Shown: positions 18,219 to 28,336, counted from the first letter of the stretch. The stretch is DNA of 64,000 nucleotides from an uncultured Faecalibacterium sp. (GCA_934512105.1 CAKSWQ010000003.1:1-64000); one strand, 5' to 3'. The notes: a model not told the origin generated them from the letters alone. Numbers and translations: made by a program.

Positions 18219-18350
18219 GGCAGTTTCCCTTATGTCAGCCCCCGGCAAAGGGGGAAAAGTATCATCTATATACGGAACAAGTATAGCATAAGTAAAGTTC
18301 CTTTACCACTAAAACGTTTCTTCTGACCAAAATATTGCAAAAAAGGGCAA

Positions 18351-18394
18351 AAACAGCAGCCCAAAGCTGTTTTCAGGGCTCTGGGCTGCTGTTT
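18351..18394 (-). terminator. Terminator downstream of the secreted Cys-rich gene
   Basis: A 13-bp stem (AAACAGCAGCCCA/TGGGCTGCTGTTT) is followed on the minus strand by TTTTGCCCTTTTTT. Confidence 0.8.
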
Positions 18395-18477
18395 CTCACA
18401 AGTTTTTCAAGCCGTCAGCGGCACCTTACTACAGGGGCCGCTCTGTTTAGCCGTACAAAAATCGCTCTCCCCGGAAC

Positions 18478-18879
18478 TCAGTGCTTTGTCGCCGACCACC
18501 CGTGGCAGTACCGGAGCGACTCTCCCTCGTCCACAGTCCATGTGCCGGACTTGTATCCGCAGGAACCGCAGACCTGGTAATACGTAACATTCCGATGATA
18601 GATTTCGTCCGTCCCGTGGGGATAATGGATGCATTTCTCTTCATACGGTCCGGTCTCAAACGTCTCTTTTTTTTGGGTTACGCAAGGCATTTTCCCACAA
18701 GCGTCGCACTCACTGCTCCTGGCAGGAACCGGCTCTGCCTCCTCCAAGGCCTCCTCAGACGTGGAAGCCGCCGTTTCTTCCAAATGGTCATCGTCATAGC
18801 GTTCTGCATCCGCAAAGCCCACCAGGCAAAGGGTCAGGGCCAAAACCATGGCCAGCAGGATCGGGACGATCTTTTTCAT
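18478..18879 (-). CDS. Small secreted Cys-rich protein
   Basis: The 133-aa product has a clear signal peptide (MKKIVPILLAMVLALTLCL), then an acidic Glu/Ser-rich stretch (about 25-50), then a domain with CDACGK, CVTQ, CIH and CGSCGYKSG. The paired CxxC motifs suggest a small zinc-ribbon-like fold or disulfides. No family was recognised. It stands alone with its own terminator; AGGAAGT precedes the start. Confidence 0.7.
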   Translation of the reverse strand: MKKIVPILLAMVLALTLCLVGFADAERYDDDHLEETAASTSEEALEEAEPVPARSSECDACGKMPCVTQKKETFETGPYEEKCIHYPHGTDEIYHRNVTYYQVCGSCGYKSGTWTVDEGESLRYCHGWSATKH

Positions 18880-19231
18880 GGAAAAGCACTTCCTTTCTTT
18901 CGGTACGTTGGTTTCTGTTTCTCGGAGAGTCCTCTCTAGCTTTATTATATCATACCGCCATTATTTTTCCAACTATCATCTTATTTTTTGTGCTTATTTA
19001 CATTTTCTCAGTCTTGCGCCAAAGAGCTGCCTGCTGTGGTTTTTGCCCCGCCGGGGCCGGGGGTCCCACCTTGCATCCCGGTTTGTCAAGCTTTTATCAA
19101 AATGTCGGTTTTCTCCCTTCCCGCCTTATTTTTCATGGTCTGCATCCCTGCCGGGCTTCGTGAAATTACTTTATGCGGGAAAGCTTGTTTATGAAATTTG
19201 TTTCTTTTTTGCAAACAGAACCTTCCATTTA

Positions 19232-19259
19232 TTGCTTTTGGAAAGCTTTTGTGTATAAT
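19232..19259 (+). promoter_or_regulatory. Likely sigma-A promoter of pckA
   Basis: TTGCTT (19232-19237), a 16-base spacer and a perfect TATAAT (19254-19259) lie 130 bases before pckA. The rest of 18880-19388 holds no gene; it is pyrimidine-rich sequence and a leader of about 120 bases. Confidence 0.6.
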
Positions 19260-19388
19260 GATAGACAGGAGAATTTGCATTGCATCGTTCTGTGCTGTCT
19301 CCCCCTATGCGGTGTCCGTACCATAAATGGCGCTGCATCTCCTACACAGAGTTATGTAAGGATCAAACGAAAGTAGAGGTACGCAAAT

Positions 19389-20993
19389 ATGGCAAAGTTG
19401 GATCTTACCAAGTATGGCATTACCGGCACGACTGAAGTCGTGCACAACCCCTCCTACGAGCAGCTGTTCGCCGAGGAGACCAAGCCCGAGCTGGAAGGCT
19501 ATGAGAAGGGTCAGGTCAGCGAGCTGGGTGCTGTGAACGTGATGACCGGTATCTACACCGGCCGTTCTCCCAAGGATAAGTTCATCGTGATGGACGAGAA
19601 CTCCAAGGACACCGTGTGGTGGACCAGCGATGAGTACAAGAACGACAACCACCCCGCTTCTCAGGAGGCTTGGAAGGCTGTCAAGGAGATCGCTCAGAAG
19701 GAGCTGTCCAACAAGCGCCTGTACGTCGTGGATGCTTTCTGCGGCGCCAACAAGGATACCCGCATGGCAGTGCGTTTCATCGTGGAAGTGGCCTGGCAGG
19801 CACACTTCGTCACCAATATGTTCATCCGTCCCACCGCTGAGGAGCTGGAGAACTTCGAGCCTGATTTCGTTGTTTACAACGCTTCCAAGGCTAAGGTCGA
19901 GAACTACAAGGAGCTGGGCCTGAACTCCGAGACTGCTGTGCTGTTCAACATCACCAGCAAGGAGCAGGTCATCGTCAACACCTGGTACGGCGGCGAGATG
20001 AAGAAGGGCATGTTCTCCATGATGAACTACTTCCTGCCGCTGAAGGGCATGGCTTCCATGCACTGCTCTGCCAACACCGACCTGAACGGCGAGAACACCG
20101 CCATCTTCTTCGGTCTGTCCGGCACCGGCAAGACCACCCTGTCCACCGATCCCAAGCGTCTGCTGATCGGCGATGACGAGCACGGCTGGGACGACAACGG
20201 CGTGTTCAACTTCGAGGGCGGCTGCTACGCAAAGGTCATCAACCTGGATAAGGACTCCGAGCCCGATATCTACAACGCCATCAAGCGCAACGCTCTGCTG
20301 GAGAACGTCACTCTGGATGCCGAGGGCCACATCGACTTCGCTGACAAGTCTGTCACCGAGAACACCCGTGTGTCCTACCCCATCAACCACATCCAGAACA
20401 TCGTGCGTCCCGTTTCTTCTGCTCCCGCAGCAAAGAACGTGATCTTCCTGTCTGCTGACGCCTTCGGCGTTCTGCCCCCGGTCTCCATCCTGACCCCGGA
20501 GCAGACCCAGTACTACTTCCTGTCCGGCTTTACCGCAAAGCTGGCAGGCACCGAGCGCGGCATCACCGAGCCCACCCCCACCTTCTCCGCTTGCTTCGGT
20601 CAGGCTTTCCTGGAGCTGCACCCCACCAAGTACGCTGAGGAGCTGGTCAAGAAGATGAAGGCCAGCGGCGCAAAGGCTTATCTGGTCAACACCGGCTGGA
20701 ACGGCACCGGCAAGCGCATCTCCATCAAGGATACCCGCGGCATCATCGACGCTATCCTGAGCGGTGCCATCAACGAGGCTCCCACCAAGAAGATCCCCTA
20801 CTTCGACTTTGAGGTCCCCACCGCTCTGCCCGGTGTTGACCCCGCCATCCTCGACCCCCGCGACACCTACGCAGATGCCGCTCAGTGGGAAGAGAAGGCA
20901 AAGGATCTGGCCGGCCGCTTCGTGAAGAACTTCGCCAAGTACGAGGGCAACGAGCACGGCAAGGCTCTGGTCTCCGCAGGCCCCCAGCTGTAA
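19389..20993 (+). CDS. pckA: Phosphoenolpyruvate carboxykinase (ATP)
   Basis: The 534-aa protein matches ATP-type PEP carboxykinase in length and motifs: the substrate loop TGRSPKDKF, the P-loop [11 protein letters not shown], the metal-site segment IGDDEHGWD, and the ATP-binding tail [10 protein letters not shown]. It interconverts oxaloacetate + ATP with PEP + CO2 + ADP. In anaerobic gut Firmicutes it often runs toward oxaloacetate to feed fermentation. Codon use is strongly biased to C/G-ending major codons, which suggests high expression. It is monocistronic, with a long leader and a strong terminator. Confidence 0.97.
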   Translation: MAKLDLTKYGITGTTEVVHNPSYEQLFAEETKPELEGYEKGQVSELGAVNVMTGIYTGRSPKDKFIVMDENSKDTVWWTSDEYKNDNHPASQEAWKAVKEIAQKELSNKRLYVVDAFCGANKDTRMAVRFIVEVAWQAHFVTNMFIRPTAEELENFEPDFVVYNASKAKVENYKELGLNSETAVLFNITSKEQVIVNTWYGGEMKKGMFSMMNYFLPLKGMASMHCSANTDLNGENTAIFFGLSGTGKTTLSTDPKRLLIGDDEHGWDDNGVFNFEGGCYAKVINLDKDSEPDIYNAIKRNALLENVTLDAEGHIDFADKSVTENTRVSYPINHIQNIVRPVSSAPAAKNVIFLSADAFGVLPPVSILTPEQTQYYFLSGFTAKLAGTERGITEPTPTFSACFGQAFLELHPTKYAEELVKKMKASGAKAYLVNTGWNGTGKRISIKDTRGIIDAILSGAINEAPTKKIPYFDFEVPTALPGVDPAILDPRDTYADAAQWEEKAKDLAGRFVKNFAKYEGNEHGKALVSAGPQL

Positions 20994-21032
20994 GCTGAAG
21001 CCCGCATTTTTCTTCTGAACTCCATATAAAAT

Positions 21033-21082
21033 AAGCGCCCGCCCCGTGGTTCTGCTGGAACCATCGGGCGGGCGCTTTGTTG
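21033..21082. terminator. Bidirectional terminator between pckA and trxA
   Basis: A 12-bp GC-rich stem (AAGCGCCCGCCC/GGGCGGGCGCTT) is flanked by A-rich and T-rich sequence and can serve both converging genes. Confidence 0.85.
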
Positions 21083-21094
21083 TTACGGAATCAT

Positions 21095-21403
21095 TCAGCC
21101 CAGCAGCTCCAGCACACCGGCCTTGGGGCGGGCACCCACGGCCTGACGCACCAGCTTGCCCTGCTCGAACACCAGCAGGGTGGGGATGCTCATCACCCCG
21201 AACTGTGCCGCCAAGTCCGGCTGCTCGTCCACGTTCACCTTGCCCACCTTTACATCGGTGCGCTCCTCGGCCACCTCGTCCACCACGGGGCTCAGCATCC
21301 GGCAGGGGCCGCACCAGCTGGCCCAGAAGTCCAGCAGAACCGGCTTTTCGCTGTGGAGCACTTCCTGTGCAAAGTTTTCCTTGGTAATGTTGATGACTGC
21401 CAT
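21095..21403 (-). CDS. trxA: Thioredoxin
   Basis: The 102-aa protein from ATG 21403 (GGAGGG upstream) has the active site WASWCGPCRM and the cis-Pro segment VMSIPTLLVF. It is a full-length classical thioredoxin that reduces protein disulfides in the cytoplasm, recharged by a thioredoxin reductase (a candidate is encoded at 44211-45068). A longer open frame upstream, to 21490, lacks a ribosome site. Confidence 0.96.
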   Translation of the reverse strand: MAVINITKENFAQEVLHSEKPVLLDFWASWCGPCRMLSPVVDEVAEERTDVKVGKVNVDEQPDLAAQFGVMSIPTLLVFEQGKLVRQAVGARPKAGVLELLG

Positions 21404-21504
21404 ATTGTTTCCCTCCTGAATGGGTGTTGTGTTTTTACTGACAGCATCAGTATACCCCATACGCCGCCCGCTTTTCCGTGACCGGGTCACGCAGGCGCAA
21501 AAAA

Positions 21505-21550
21505 GCCCGGAGCAGGAAGAAAAAAGACTGCTCCGGGCGGGGGATGGTTC
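21505..21550 (-). terminator. Terminator of the secreted flavoprotein gene
   Basis: An 11-bp stem (GCCCGGAGCAG/CTGCTCCGGGC) with a 22-base loop is followed on the minus strand by TTTTTTGCG. Confidence 0.8.
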
Positions 21551-21571
21551 AGCTATTGCAGGGGCGCGGCA

Positions 21572-23632
21572 TCAGATGCTCTGCATGGCATTCTTGCCTG
21601 CCACATAGCCGTAGTACATGGCCATGGAGTGGCTCACGCCCTTCAGGCCGATGGGGTACTCGGTGGCAAAGCGGTTGCCCTGCACGTTGCCTGCCACATA
21701 CAGACCGGGGATGACGTTGCGGTCGGCATCGAAGGTGTGGCAGTTCTCGTCGCTTTCCAGACCGCCGATGCACACCAGCAGCAGTGCGGTGGTGAACTTG
21801 TCGGCATAGAAGGGGCCGTTCTCCAGTGCCCACATACGGGATGCGGGCTTGTGGAAGTCCTCATCGTAGCCGTCCTTGGCCAGCTGGTTGTAGCGCTGGA
21901 TGGACTCCAGTGCAGTCTGCTGTGCAGCGGTGTCGTCCGGGTAGATCTTGGCGACCAGCTCTTCCAGCGTGTCGGCCTTGACAGCGCGGCCATCGGCTAC
22001 GGCAGCTTCCAGCTGATAGGGGCTCTTGTAGTTGCGGTAGGTCGGGTTGTTCTTGGGGCCGTCTGCCTCGCTGGCGTAGTCCTCGTAGTAGCAGGCACCA
22101 CCGTGGGCTGCCGGCATATAGGGCAGCTGCTCGGGCCAGTTGGCGTCAAAGATCTGCCAGCTCTCGCGGTTCTTCTGCAGCTCGACCTGATTTTCCAACT
22201 GCTGGCCGGGCAGATCCTCGTTCATGAAGCGCTTGCCGTTCATGTCCAGATTCAGGAAACCTGCATTGCCCATAACGCCGACGCCGCTCAGGTCTGCACC
22301 GCCGCCCATGTGATGGATCATGGGTGCGTGGCTCTGCTGCACCTGTGCACCAGCCCACATACCCAGCTGGATGCCATCGCCCTGATTGGTAAAGTTGCCC
22401 TCTACGTCCACATTAGTAAACAGGCACTGGATGTTGTTCTCGATGACCTCCGGGCAGAAATGCTGCAGCATTTTGGTGTTCTGGGAATAATCGCCGGTGG
22501 ACAGGATGACGCCCTTGGCAGCATTGCACTTGATGTACTCACCGGTAGCGGCATCGCGGGCATACAGACCTACGCAGCGGCCGTCCTCCATGATCAGCTT
22601 TTCCACAAAGCAGCCATAGAAGGTGTCCACGTTGCCGGTATCCACAGCCTTCTGCATATTGGCATTGACGGTGACGGACTGGTTGGGCAAAAACTCTACA
22701 GAGGTGGGGTAGCAGGGGAAGCGCTCCTGCGTCCAGTCGTAGTGCTCGGGCAGCGGGTAGAAGATTGGAATCAGGAAGTTGTTTGCGTTTTCATCAGGGA
22801 TGGCGCTGCGGGTGGTCTCGGCGTAGTACAGATCCGGATTTGCTTCTACCCACCAGTCAAAGGTCTCGCCGATGTTGTGCGCCCACTTGCTCATGATGGA
22901 GCGCTTGCAGCGGTAGGTGCTTTCCACCATGTGAGAATCAATGATCTCGTCGATCTGCTCGCGGGTCCATGTGTTGCGGCCCCACTTGGCCTGCACATTG
23001 CCGTTGATGACGGCATACTCGCCGCTGCGGCACTGGGGGCCGTCAGCCTTTTCAAAGGCAGCCACCTTGCCGCCGTCCTCGGCGATGCTGCGCACGGCTG
23101 CCACACCGGCAATGCCGCAGCCCACCACGGCCACATCCACATCCACCGTCTTGGTGACCTTGCTCTCGTCGATCTCGGGAGCCACGCCCAGCCAGTCGTT
23201 CTCCGAAGCAGCGGCGGCATTCCCGTCCTCGGTCTTTACGCCCATGGCCTGCTCGATGCAGCTGGCGGCAGCCTTTTTGACAGCGTTGGTGGTGACGGTA
23301 GCGCCGGAGATGTTGTCGATCTCGGCATTCTGGGCGGTCATCAGTGCCTCCTGCAGGGTGGGAGCAGCCACGCCGCCGATGCTCTCGGTCTCGTTGGAAG
23401 CGTCCACCACCACATCGGTGATGGCGGTGGCGCTGAAGGTCATGGTGACCTTCACCTCACCGATGCCGGTGGCAGTGCCGGTGTAGGTGCCGGGGGTGTA
23501 AATCGCATCACCGGAAGCGGCGGTGCTGGAAGAAGCTGCGGAGTTGCAGGCAGCCAGAGCGCCTGCGGTGACGCCGCTCATGGCGGCGGCTGCGGCAACT
23601 TTCAGAAAGCCCTTACGAGAGATCTTTTCCAT
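21572..23632 (-). CDS. Exported FMN/FAD-binding reductase (fumarate/urocanate reductase-like)
   Basis: The 686-aa protein has a Tat- or lipoprotein-type N-terminus (SRKGFLK, then LAAC near residue 29), an FMN-binding domain (about 45-130) with the flavinylation motif SGAT (Thr112), and a large FAD_binding_2 domain from about 165 (GCGIAG, 170-175). This is the layout of extracellular reductases that reduce fumarate, urocanate or similar enoates as electron sinks, fed through covalent FMN. Flavin attachment would need an ApbE enzyme, not seen here. A LysR gene is divergent. The substrate cannot be assigned. Confidence 0.85.
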   Translation of the reverse strand: MEKISRKGFLKVAAAAAMSGVTAGALAACNSAASSSTAASGDAIYTPGTYTGTATGIGEVKVTMTFSATAITDVVVDASNETESIGGVAAPTLQEALMTAQNAEIDNISGATVTTNAVKKAAASCIEQAMGVKTEDGNAAAASENDWLGVAPEIDESKVTKTVDVDVAVVGCGIAGVAAVRSIAEDGGKVAAFEKADGPQCRSGEYAVINGNVQAKWGRNTWTREQIDEIIDSHMVESTYRCKRSIMSKWAHNIGETFDWWVEANPDLYYAETTRSAIPDENANNFLIPIFYPLPEHYDWTQERFPCYPTSVEFLPNQSVTVNANMQKAVDTGNVDTFYGCFVEKLIMEDGRCVGLYARDAATGEYIKCNAAKGVILSTGDYSQNTKMLQHFCPEVIENNIQCLFTNVDVEGNFTNQGDGIQLGMWAGAQVQQSHAPMIHHMGGGADLSGVGVMGNAGFLNLDMNGKRFMNEDLPGQQLENQVELQKNRESWQIFDANWPEQLPYMPAAHGGACYYEDYASEADGPKNNPTYRNYKSPYQLEAAVADGRAVKADTLEELVAKIYPDDTAAQQTALESIQRYNQLAKDGYDEDFHKPASRMWALENGPFYADKFTTALLLVCIGGLESDENCHTFDADRNVIPGLYVAGNVQGNRFATEYPIGLKGVSHSMAMYYGYVAGKNAMQSI

Positions 23633-23824
23633 CTTGTTTCTCCTTTTTTATGTTCCTTCTTTTTCGTGTGTGCGGGATTTTTTGTCCCTGCCCTCAGATA
23701 GTATAAAATATAACGAACCAAAAGAGAAACAAAAGATTTTTGCAAGCGTGATAAAAAACGTTTATAACTTCGGCGTTCTATGGTATACTGATGCTATAAA
23801 CCAGAGAAGGGAGAAGCCCAAGCC

Positions 23825-24712
23825 ATGAACGACCACCAGCTGCTGTGTTTTTTGACCGTGCAGCGCACGCTGAACTTCACCGCCGCCGCAAAGGAGCTGT
23901 ACTGCACCCAGCCTGCACTCAGCTACCAGATCCGCACACTTGAAAAGGAGCTGGATCTGACCCTGTTCGAGCGCAGCACCACCCGGGTGGTGCTGACGGC
24001 GGCTGGCCGTGCCTTTGTGCCCCATGCAGAGCAGCTGTACCGGGGCATCCTGAACGCCCGCACCGTGCTGAAGGGCTTTTCCACCGGGCACACCCTTACC
24101 CTGCGCCTGCCGCCGGTGCTACTGCAACGCGACCCCATCTACCCGGTACTGATGGAGCAGCTGCACGCCGCGCTGCCCGGGTACGAGTTCCGGGTGGACA
24201 CCGCCTCGCCGCGGATGAACGCCCATCTGATGCTCTGCACCGAGGCGGACGCCGCTGTAGTCCTGCCCTTCGGGGCGGCGCAGCCGGAGGTGGAGCGCAC
24301 CCCCATCATGCACAACACCTTTTATCTGGCGCTTGCGCCGGAACATCCGCTCTACCGCTGCGAGAGCCTGCAATTGGCCGACCTTGCGGGGCAGCGGGTA
24401 TACTACGAGCCGCTGTATCAGGAGATCGTGGATTATGCAAGTGTCCAGCCCGGAATGCCGTTTTCCACCATGGAATGGCGCAGCGTGGAAAACTATGCCC
24501 ATGTCTACACCGAGCTGCTGGCCGGGCGCGGGATGTTTTTGTTCCCCATGCGGTACCCCGCCTACCCGGCAGCGTGGTACCGGGAGGTACCTCTGTCCCT
24601 GCCGGACACTGTTCTGCTGACTTTGCGGGACGACCCCCGCCCGGAGATCACCACCCTGCGCCGGGTGTTCACCGAGGTTTACGGGGAGCGGATCAAAGCG
24701 TTGCTTTCATAA
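23825..24712 (+). CDS. LysR-family transcriptional regulator
   Basis: The 295-aa protein has an N-terminal winged helix (MNDHQLLCFLTVQRTLNFTAAAKEL, then QPALSYQIRTLEKEL) and a C-terminal effector-binding domain (about 90-290). It is divergent from the exported flavin reductase, with 192 bp between starts, so it probably controls that gene in response to the reductase substrate. A possible -10 (TATACT, 23784-23789) lies 36 bases upstream. A terminator follows directly. Confidence 0.93.
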   Translation: MNDHQLLCFLTVQRTLNFTAAAKELYCTQPALSYQIRTLEKELDLTLFERSTTRVVLTAAGRAFVPHAEQLYRGILNARTVLKGFSTGHTLTLRLPPVLLQRDPIYPVLMEQLHAALPGYEFRVDTASPRMNAHLMLCTEADAAVVLPFGAAQPEVERTPIMHNTFYLALAPEHPLYRCESLQLADLAGQRVYYEPLYQEIVDYASVQPGMPFSTMEWRSVENYAHVYTELLAGRGMFLFPMRYPAYPAAWYREVPLSLPDTVLLTLRDDPRPEITTLRRVFTEVYGERIKALLS

Positions 24713-24713
24713 C

Positions 24714-24746
24714 AAAAACGGAACGTCTGCGGGCGTTCCGTTTTTT
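24714..24746 (+). terminator. Terminator of the LysR gene
   Basis: Stem AAAAACGGAACG/CGTTCCGTTTTT (12 bp) with an 8-base loop and a T-run. Confidence 0.85.
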
Positions 24747-24758
24747 CAGGACATAAAA

Positions 24759-24793
24759 CAGCCGCTCCGGGCGCACCCGGAGCGGCTGTTTTT
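24759..24793. terminator. Terminator at the 3' side of gntP
   Basis: A perfect 13-bp stem (CAGCCGCTCCGGG/CCCGGAGCGGCTG) with a 4-base loop has T-runs on both sides and can end transcription from either strand. Confidence 0.85.
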
Positions 24794-24865
24794 GAAGGAG
24801 GTAACGAGGTAAATGAATAAGGATCTCCCAACGCTTATCCCGGGGTGCAGGCCCCTGACAGGCAC

Positions 24866-26221
24866 TTAGGCAAAGAAGGAAATAACAAGTGCCACAAGGA
24901 AGCCCACGCCGCCGACCAGCGTTTCCATGATGGTCCAGGTCTTGAGGGTGGTCTTTTCGTCCATGCCCACAAGGCTCTTCACCAGCCAGAAGCCGGAGTC
25001 GTTGAAGTGGGAGCAGACGGTGGAGCCGCCTGCAATGGCAGCGGTGACACAGGCGAGGTACAGCGGGCTCAGCTCGCTGATGCCGGGCATGGCGGAGATG
25101 ATGCCTGCTGCCATGGTCATAGCCACGGTAGAGGAACCGACCGAGATACGCACCAGAGCAGCCACGATGAAGGCCACCAGCACCAGCGGCAGGCTGGCGT
25201 TTGCCACAGCGTTGCCGATGACATCGCCCAGACCGGAGTTCTGCAGCATGTAGCGCAGCACGCCGCCGCAGGCGGTGACCAGCAGGATCATGCCGGTAGG
25301 CTCCAGAGACTTGGTCATGATCTTTTCCAGCTGGGCGTTGTTATAGCCGTGACGGGTGCCCAGCAGGTACATAGCAGCGATGGTAGCCAGCAGCAGAGCC
25401 ATGAAGGGCTCGCCGAGGAAGGCCAGAACGGGCTGGATGCCAGCCAGTGCGGGCACCACCTTTGCCACAGAGTTTGCGATGATGAGCAGCAGCGGGATCA
25501 TGATGATGCCCACGATGGTGCCGAACTTGGGCAGCTTGCTCTCGTCAATGTCTGCCTGCTGCGCAACGTGCTCGGGGACTTCGATCATGTACTTTTTGCC
25601 GCAGATGCAGCCCCAGATGGGACCGGCGGCGATCATGGCAAAGATGCCGCAGAAGATGCCGATGAGGATGACCCAGCCAAGGTCAACGCCCAGCATGGTA
25701 GCCACCAGCACGGGGCCCGGCGTGGGAGGGATGAAAGCGTGGCCGACAGCCAGACCGGCCAGCAGGGGGATGACGTAGTACAGCACAGAGCGCTTGGTGC
25801 GCTTTGCCAGAGAGAAGGCCAGCGGGATGAGGATGATCAGACCGGCGTCAAAGAACACCGGCATAGCCACCACCAGACCCGTGATGCCCAGTGCCCACGC
25901 GGCCTTTTCGTCACCGAACTTCCGCACCATGGTCACAGCCAGCGTCTGCGCGCCGCCGGATTCCTCCAGAATGGCGCCGAACATGGAGCCCAGACCCACC
26001 AGAAGGGCGATGCCCTTTAAGGTGTTGCCGATGCCCTCGTTCACTGAGCCGATGATGTCGGACAGGGGCATACCGGCCATCAGGCCGATGCCCACCGCAC
26101 CGATCAGGATGGAGATCATAGCGTGGACCTTGAACTTGATGATAAGGATGAGCAATAGGATCAGGCCTGCCACGGCAGCAAAAACCAGCCGTGCCGCATC
26201 GGGAGTTGCAACTGCTGTCAT
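24866..26221 (-). CDS. gntP: GntP-family gluconate/sugar-acid permease
   Basis: The 451-aa, very hydrophobic protein has about 12-14 membrane segments. It shows family landmarks such as GLGSMFGAILEESGGAQTLA and the C-terminal HFNDSGFWLVKS, typical of GntP/GntT permeases. It should import gluconate or a related sugar acid by proton symport. It follows the IlvD/Edd dehydratase on the same strand after 98 bases, so import and dehydration of the acid are probably coupled. Confidence 0.93.
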   Translation of the reverse strand: MTAVATPDAARLVFAAVAGLILLLILIIKFKVHAMISILIGAVGIGLMAGMPLSDIIGSVNEGIGNTLKGIALLVGLGSMFGAILEESGGAQTLAVTMVRKFGDEKAAWALGITGLVVAMPVFFDAGLIILIPLAFSLAKRTKRSVLYYVIPLLAGLAVGHAFIPPTPGPVLVATMLGVDLGWVILIGIFCGIFAMIAAGPIWGCICGKKYMIEVPEHVAQQADIDESKLPKFGTIVGIIMIPLLLIIANSVAKVVPALAGIQPVLAFLGEPFMALLLATIAAMYLLGTRHGYNNAQLEKIMTKSLEPTGMILLVTACGGVLRYMLQNSGLGDVIGNAVANASLPLVLVAFIVAALVRISVGSSTVAMTMAAGIISAMPGISELSPLYLACVTAAIAGGSTVCSHFNDSGFWLVKSLVGMDEKTTLKTWTIMETLVGGVGFLVALVISFFA

Positions 26222-26319
26222 AGAAATTTCCTCCGTTTCGTGATTTTTGGCTGCACTTATCCAAGCCGTCCGGAAAAACGCCCCGGGCGGTTTACTACTT
26301 GTTGTTTATGCAGAGCGGT

Positions 26320-28107
26320 TTACTCCATGTATGCGCCCTTCATGGGGCTGACGGCGTGCTGAGAGTAGAGCTTCAGCAGACCCTTGGTGTACTTGGGAGC
26401 CTTGGGCTTCCAGTTGGCGCGGCGCTCGGCAAGGATGGCGTCCATCTCCTCGGGGGTCTTGGGCTCGCCCTTTACACCCACGATGGCCAGCTTGCGGCCC
26501 GGCACATCGATCTGGATCAGGTCGTCCGGCTCCACCAGAGCGATGGGGCCGCCCACAGCAGCCTCGGGGCTGACATGGCCGATGACCGGGCCTCGGCTTG
26601 CGCCGGAGAAGCGGCCGTCAGTGATCAGCGCTACGCTGGAAGCCAGCTTCGGGTCGGCGCAGATGGCCTCGCCAGTGTAGAACATCTCGGGCATGCCGCT
26701 GCCGCGCGGGCCCTCGTAGCGGATAAAGATGGCATCACCGGGCTTCACCTCGCCGTGCAGCACAGCGGAGATGCACTCCTCCTCGCTGTCGTAGGGCTTA
26801 GCGCGCAGGGTGGCTTCAAACATATTCTTGGGGCAGGCGGTGTGCTTGATGACGCAGCCTTCCGGGGCAAGGTTGCCCTTCAGGATGGCGATGCTGCCGT
26901 CGGTGCCCTTGGCGTTATCAAAGCTGTGGATGATGTCCTCGCGGCTGACCGGACGGGCAAAACCGGCGGTCTTTTCTGCCAGAATGGCGTCGCAGTGCTG
27001 GTAGAAGCCGTTCTTCTTCAGCTCTTCGAGGTTCTCGCCCAGCGTCTTGCCGGTGACGGTCATCACGTCCAGATGCAGCATGGACTTGATCTCCTCCATC
27101 ACGCGGGGCACGCCGCCTGCATAGTAGAAGTACTGTGCGGGCCAGTCGCCGGAGGGACGGATGTTCAGCAGGTAGTGTGCGCCGCGGTGCATCCGGTCAA
27201 AGGTGTCGGCGTCGATCTCGATGCCGAACTCGTGGGCGATGGCGGGCAGGTGCATGGTGGCGTTGGTGGAGCCGGAAATGGCGGCGTGCACCATGATGGC
27301 GTTCTCAAAGCTCTTCTTGGTCACGATATCCTTGGCGGTGATGCCCTTCTTGACCAGCTCCATCAGCTGCTTGCCGGCATCGTAGGCGGCCTGCTTCAGC
27401 TCCGGGGCGGTGGCGGGCATCAGGGCGGTGCCCGGCAGCATCAGACCCAGTGCCTCGGCCATGATCTGCATGGTGGAGGCGGTGCCCATGAAGGAGCAGG
27501 CACCGCAGCTGGGGCAGGCGTTGTGCTTGTAGTAGTCCAGCTGGCTGTTGGGGATGACGCCGGTCTTTTCCCATGCGTCAAACTTGCCGATCTGCTCCAG
27601 CGTCAGCAGCTCGTTGATGGCGCAGGCGGGGTCGCTGACCACATACTCCTTGGGCAGGGTGTGGGCTTCCATGACGCCGCCGGTGACCACGATGGCGCTC
27701 ATGTCCTTCAGGCGGCCGATGCTCATCAGCATGGCGGGCACGGACTTGTCGCAGCTGGCGATGAACACACCGCCGTCGTAGACGCTGGCGTTTGCCTGTG
27801 CTTCCACCAGATTCACGATGGCATCGCGGTGGGGCAGAGAGTAGTTGATGCCGTCATGCCCCTGTGCAATGCCGTCGCACATATCGGTGGCAAAGTAGCG
27901 GGCAGCCTTGCCGCCGTTGTCGTTGACTGCCTGCACAGCCTCCTTGACGAACTGATCCAGATGGGCGCTGCCGGGGTGGCTGTCGCCGAAGGTGCTCTCC
28001 ACTATGATCTGGGGCTTGGAAAGGTCATCGACCTTCCAGCCCATGCCCATCTTCAGCGGGTCATTCTCGGGTGCCAGTGTACGGACTTCCTGTGAACGTA
28101 ACTCCAT
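26320..28107 (-). CDS. IlvD/Edd-family dehydratase, probably for a sugar acid
   Basis: From ATG 28107, with GGAGG 8 bases upstream, the product is 595 aa. Iron-sulfur ligand cysteines of the family are visible: C77 (ATDMCDG), C119 (ASCDKS) and C201/C204 (CPSCGACSF). The following segment MGTASTM is closer to sugar-acid dehydratases than to the biosynthetic dihydroxyacid dehydratase (usually TANTM). Beside GntP, it most likely turns an aldonic acid into a 2-keto-3-deoxy acid. IlvD of branched-chain amino acid synthesis remains possible. A further in-frame ATG at 28113 is too close to the ribosome site. Confidence 0.85.
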   Translation of the reverse strand: MELRSQEVRTLAPENDPLKMGMGWKVDDLSKPQIIVESTFGDSHPGSAHLDQFVKEAVQAVNDNGGKAARYFATDMCDGIAQGHDGINYSLPHRDAIVNLVEAQANASVYDGGVFIASCDKSVPAMLMSIGRLKDMSAIVVTGGVMEAHTLPKEYVVSDPACAINELLTLEQIGKFDAWEKTGVIPNSQLDYYKHNACPSCGACSFMGTASTMQIMAEALGLMLPGTALMPATAPELKQAAYDAGKQLMELVKKGITAKDIVTKKSFENAIMVHAAISGSTNATMHLPAIAHEFGIEIDADTFDRMHRGAHYLLNIRPSGDWPAQYFYYAGGVPRVMEEIKSMLHLDVMTVTGKTLGENLEELKKNGFYQHCDAILAEKTAGFARPVSREDIIHSFDNAKGTDGSIAILKGNLAPEGCVIKHTACPKNMFEATLRAKPYDSEEECISAVLHGEVKPGDAIFIRYEGPRGSGMPEMFYTGEAICADPKLASSVALITDGRFSGASRGPVIGHVSPEAAVGGPIALVEPDDLIQIDVPGRKLAIVGVKGEPKTPEEMDAILAERRANWKPKAPKYTKGLLKLYSQHAVSPMKGAYME

Positions 28108-28336
28108 ATTCATTACCTCCAAATACTGCTTGCTTTCGTCCTTTTTCCGTAGGACCTTTTGTGATTTTATTGTAAATCCGCAGACGTCTCTTTGCAAGTT
28201 GTCACGGATATGTCCTACTTTTTGTGCAAAAAATCTGGGATACATCATGCACTCTGACCAAATCCGGGCGAATTTTGCCCAAAATCAGCCGTCAAAGCGG
28301 CTTTTGGCAAAAATGCAGAGAAAAAGTCATCTGATG

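Noticed and set aside
19305..21314. 669-aa minus-strand frame opposite pckA
   Set aside because: pckA is complete and highly codon-biased on the + strand, which opens the antisense frame by chance.
21629..23701. 690-aa open frame opposite the exported flavin reductase
   Set aside because: Antisense shadow in biased codons; no start signal and no domain.
24813..24869. 18-codon frame (MNKDLPTLIPGC...) with a strong AAGGAGGT ribosome site after the terminator at 24759-24793
   Set aside because: The ribosome site is good, but the frame is very short, has no promoter, overlaps the end of gntP and follows two terminators; there is no support for expression.
26299..28095. 598-aa open frame opposite the IlvD/Edd gene
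   Set aside because: Antisense shadow; the minus-strand frame has all iron-sulfur cysteines and a ribosome site.
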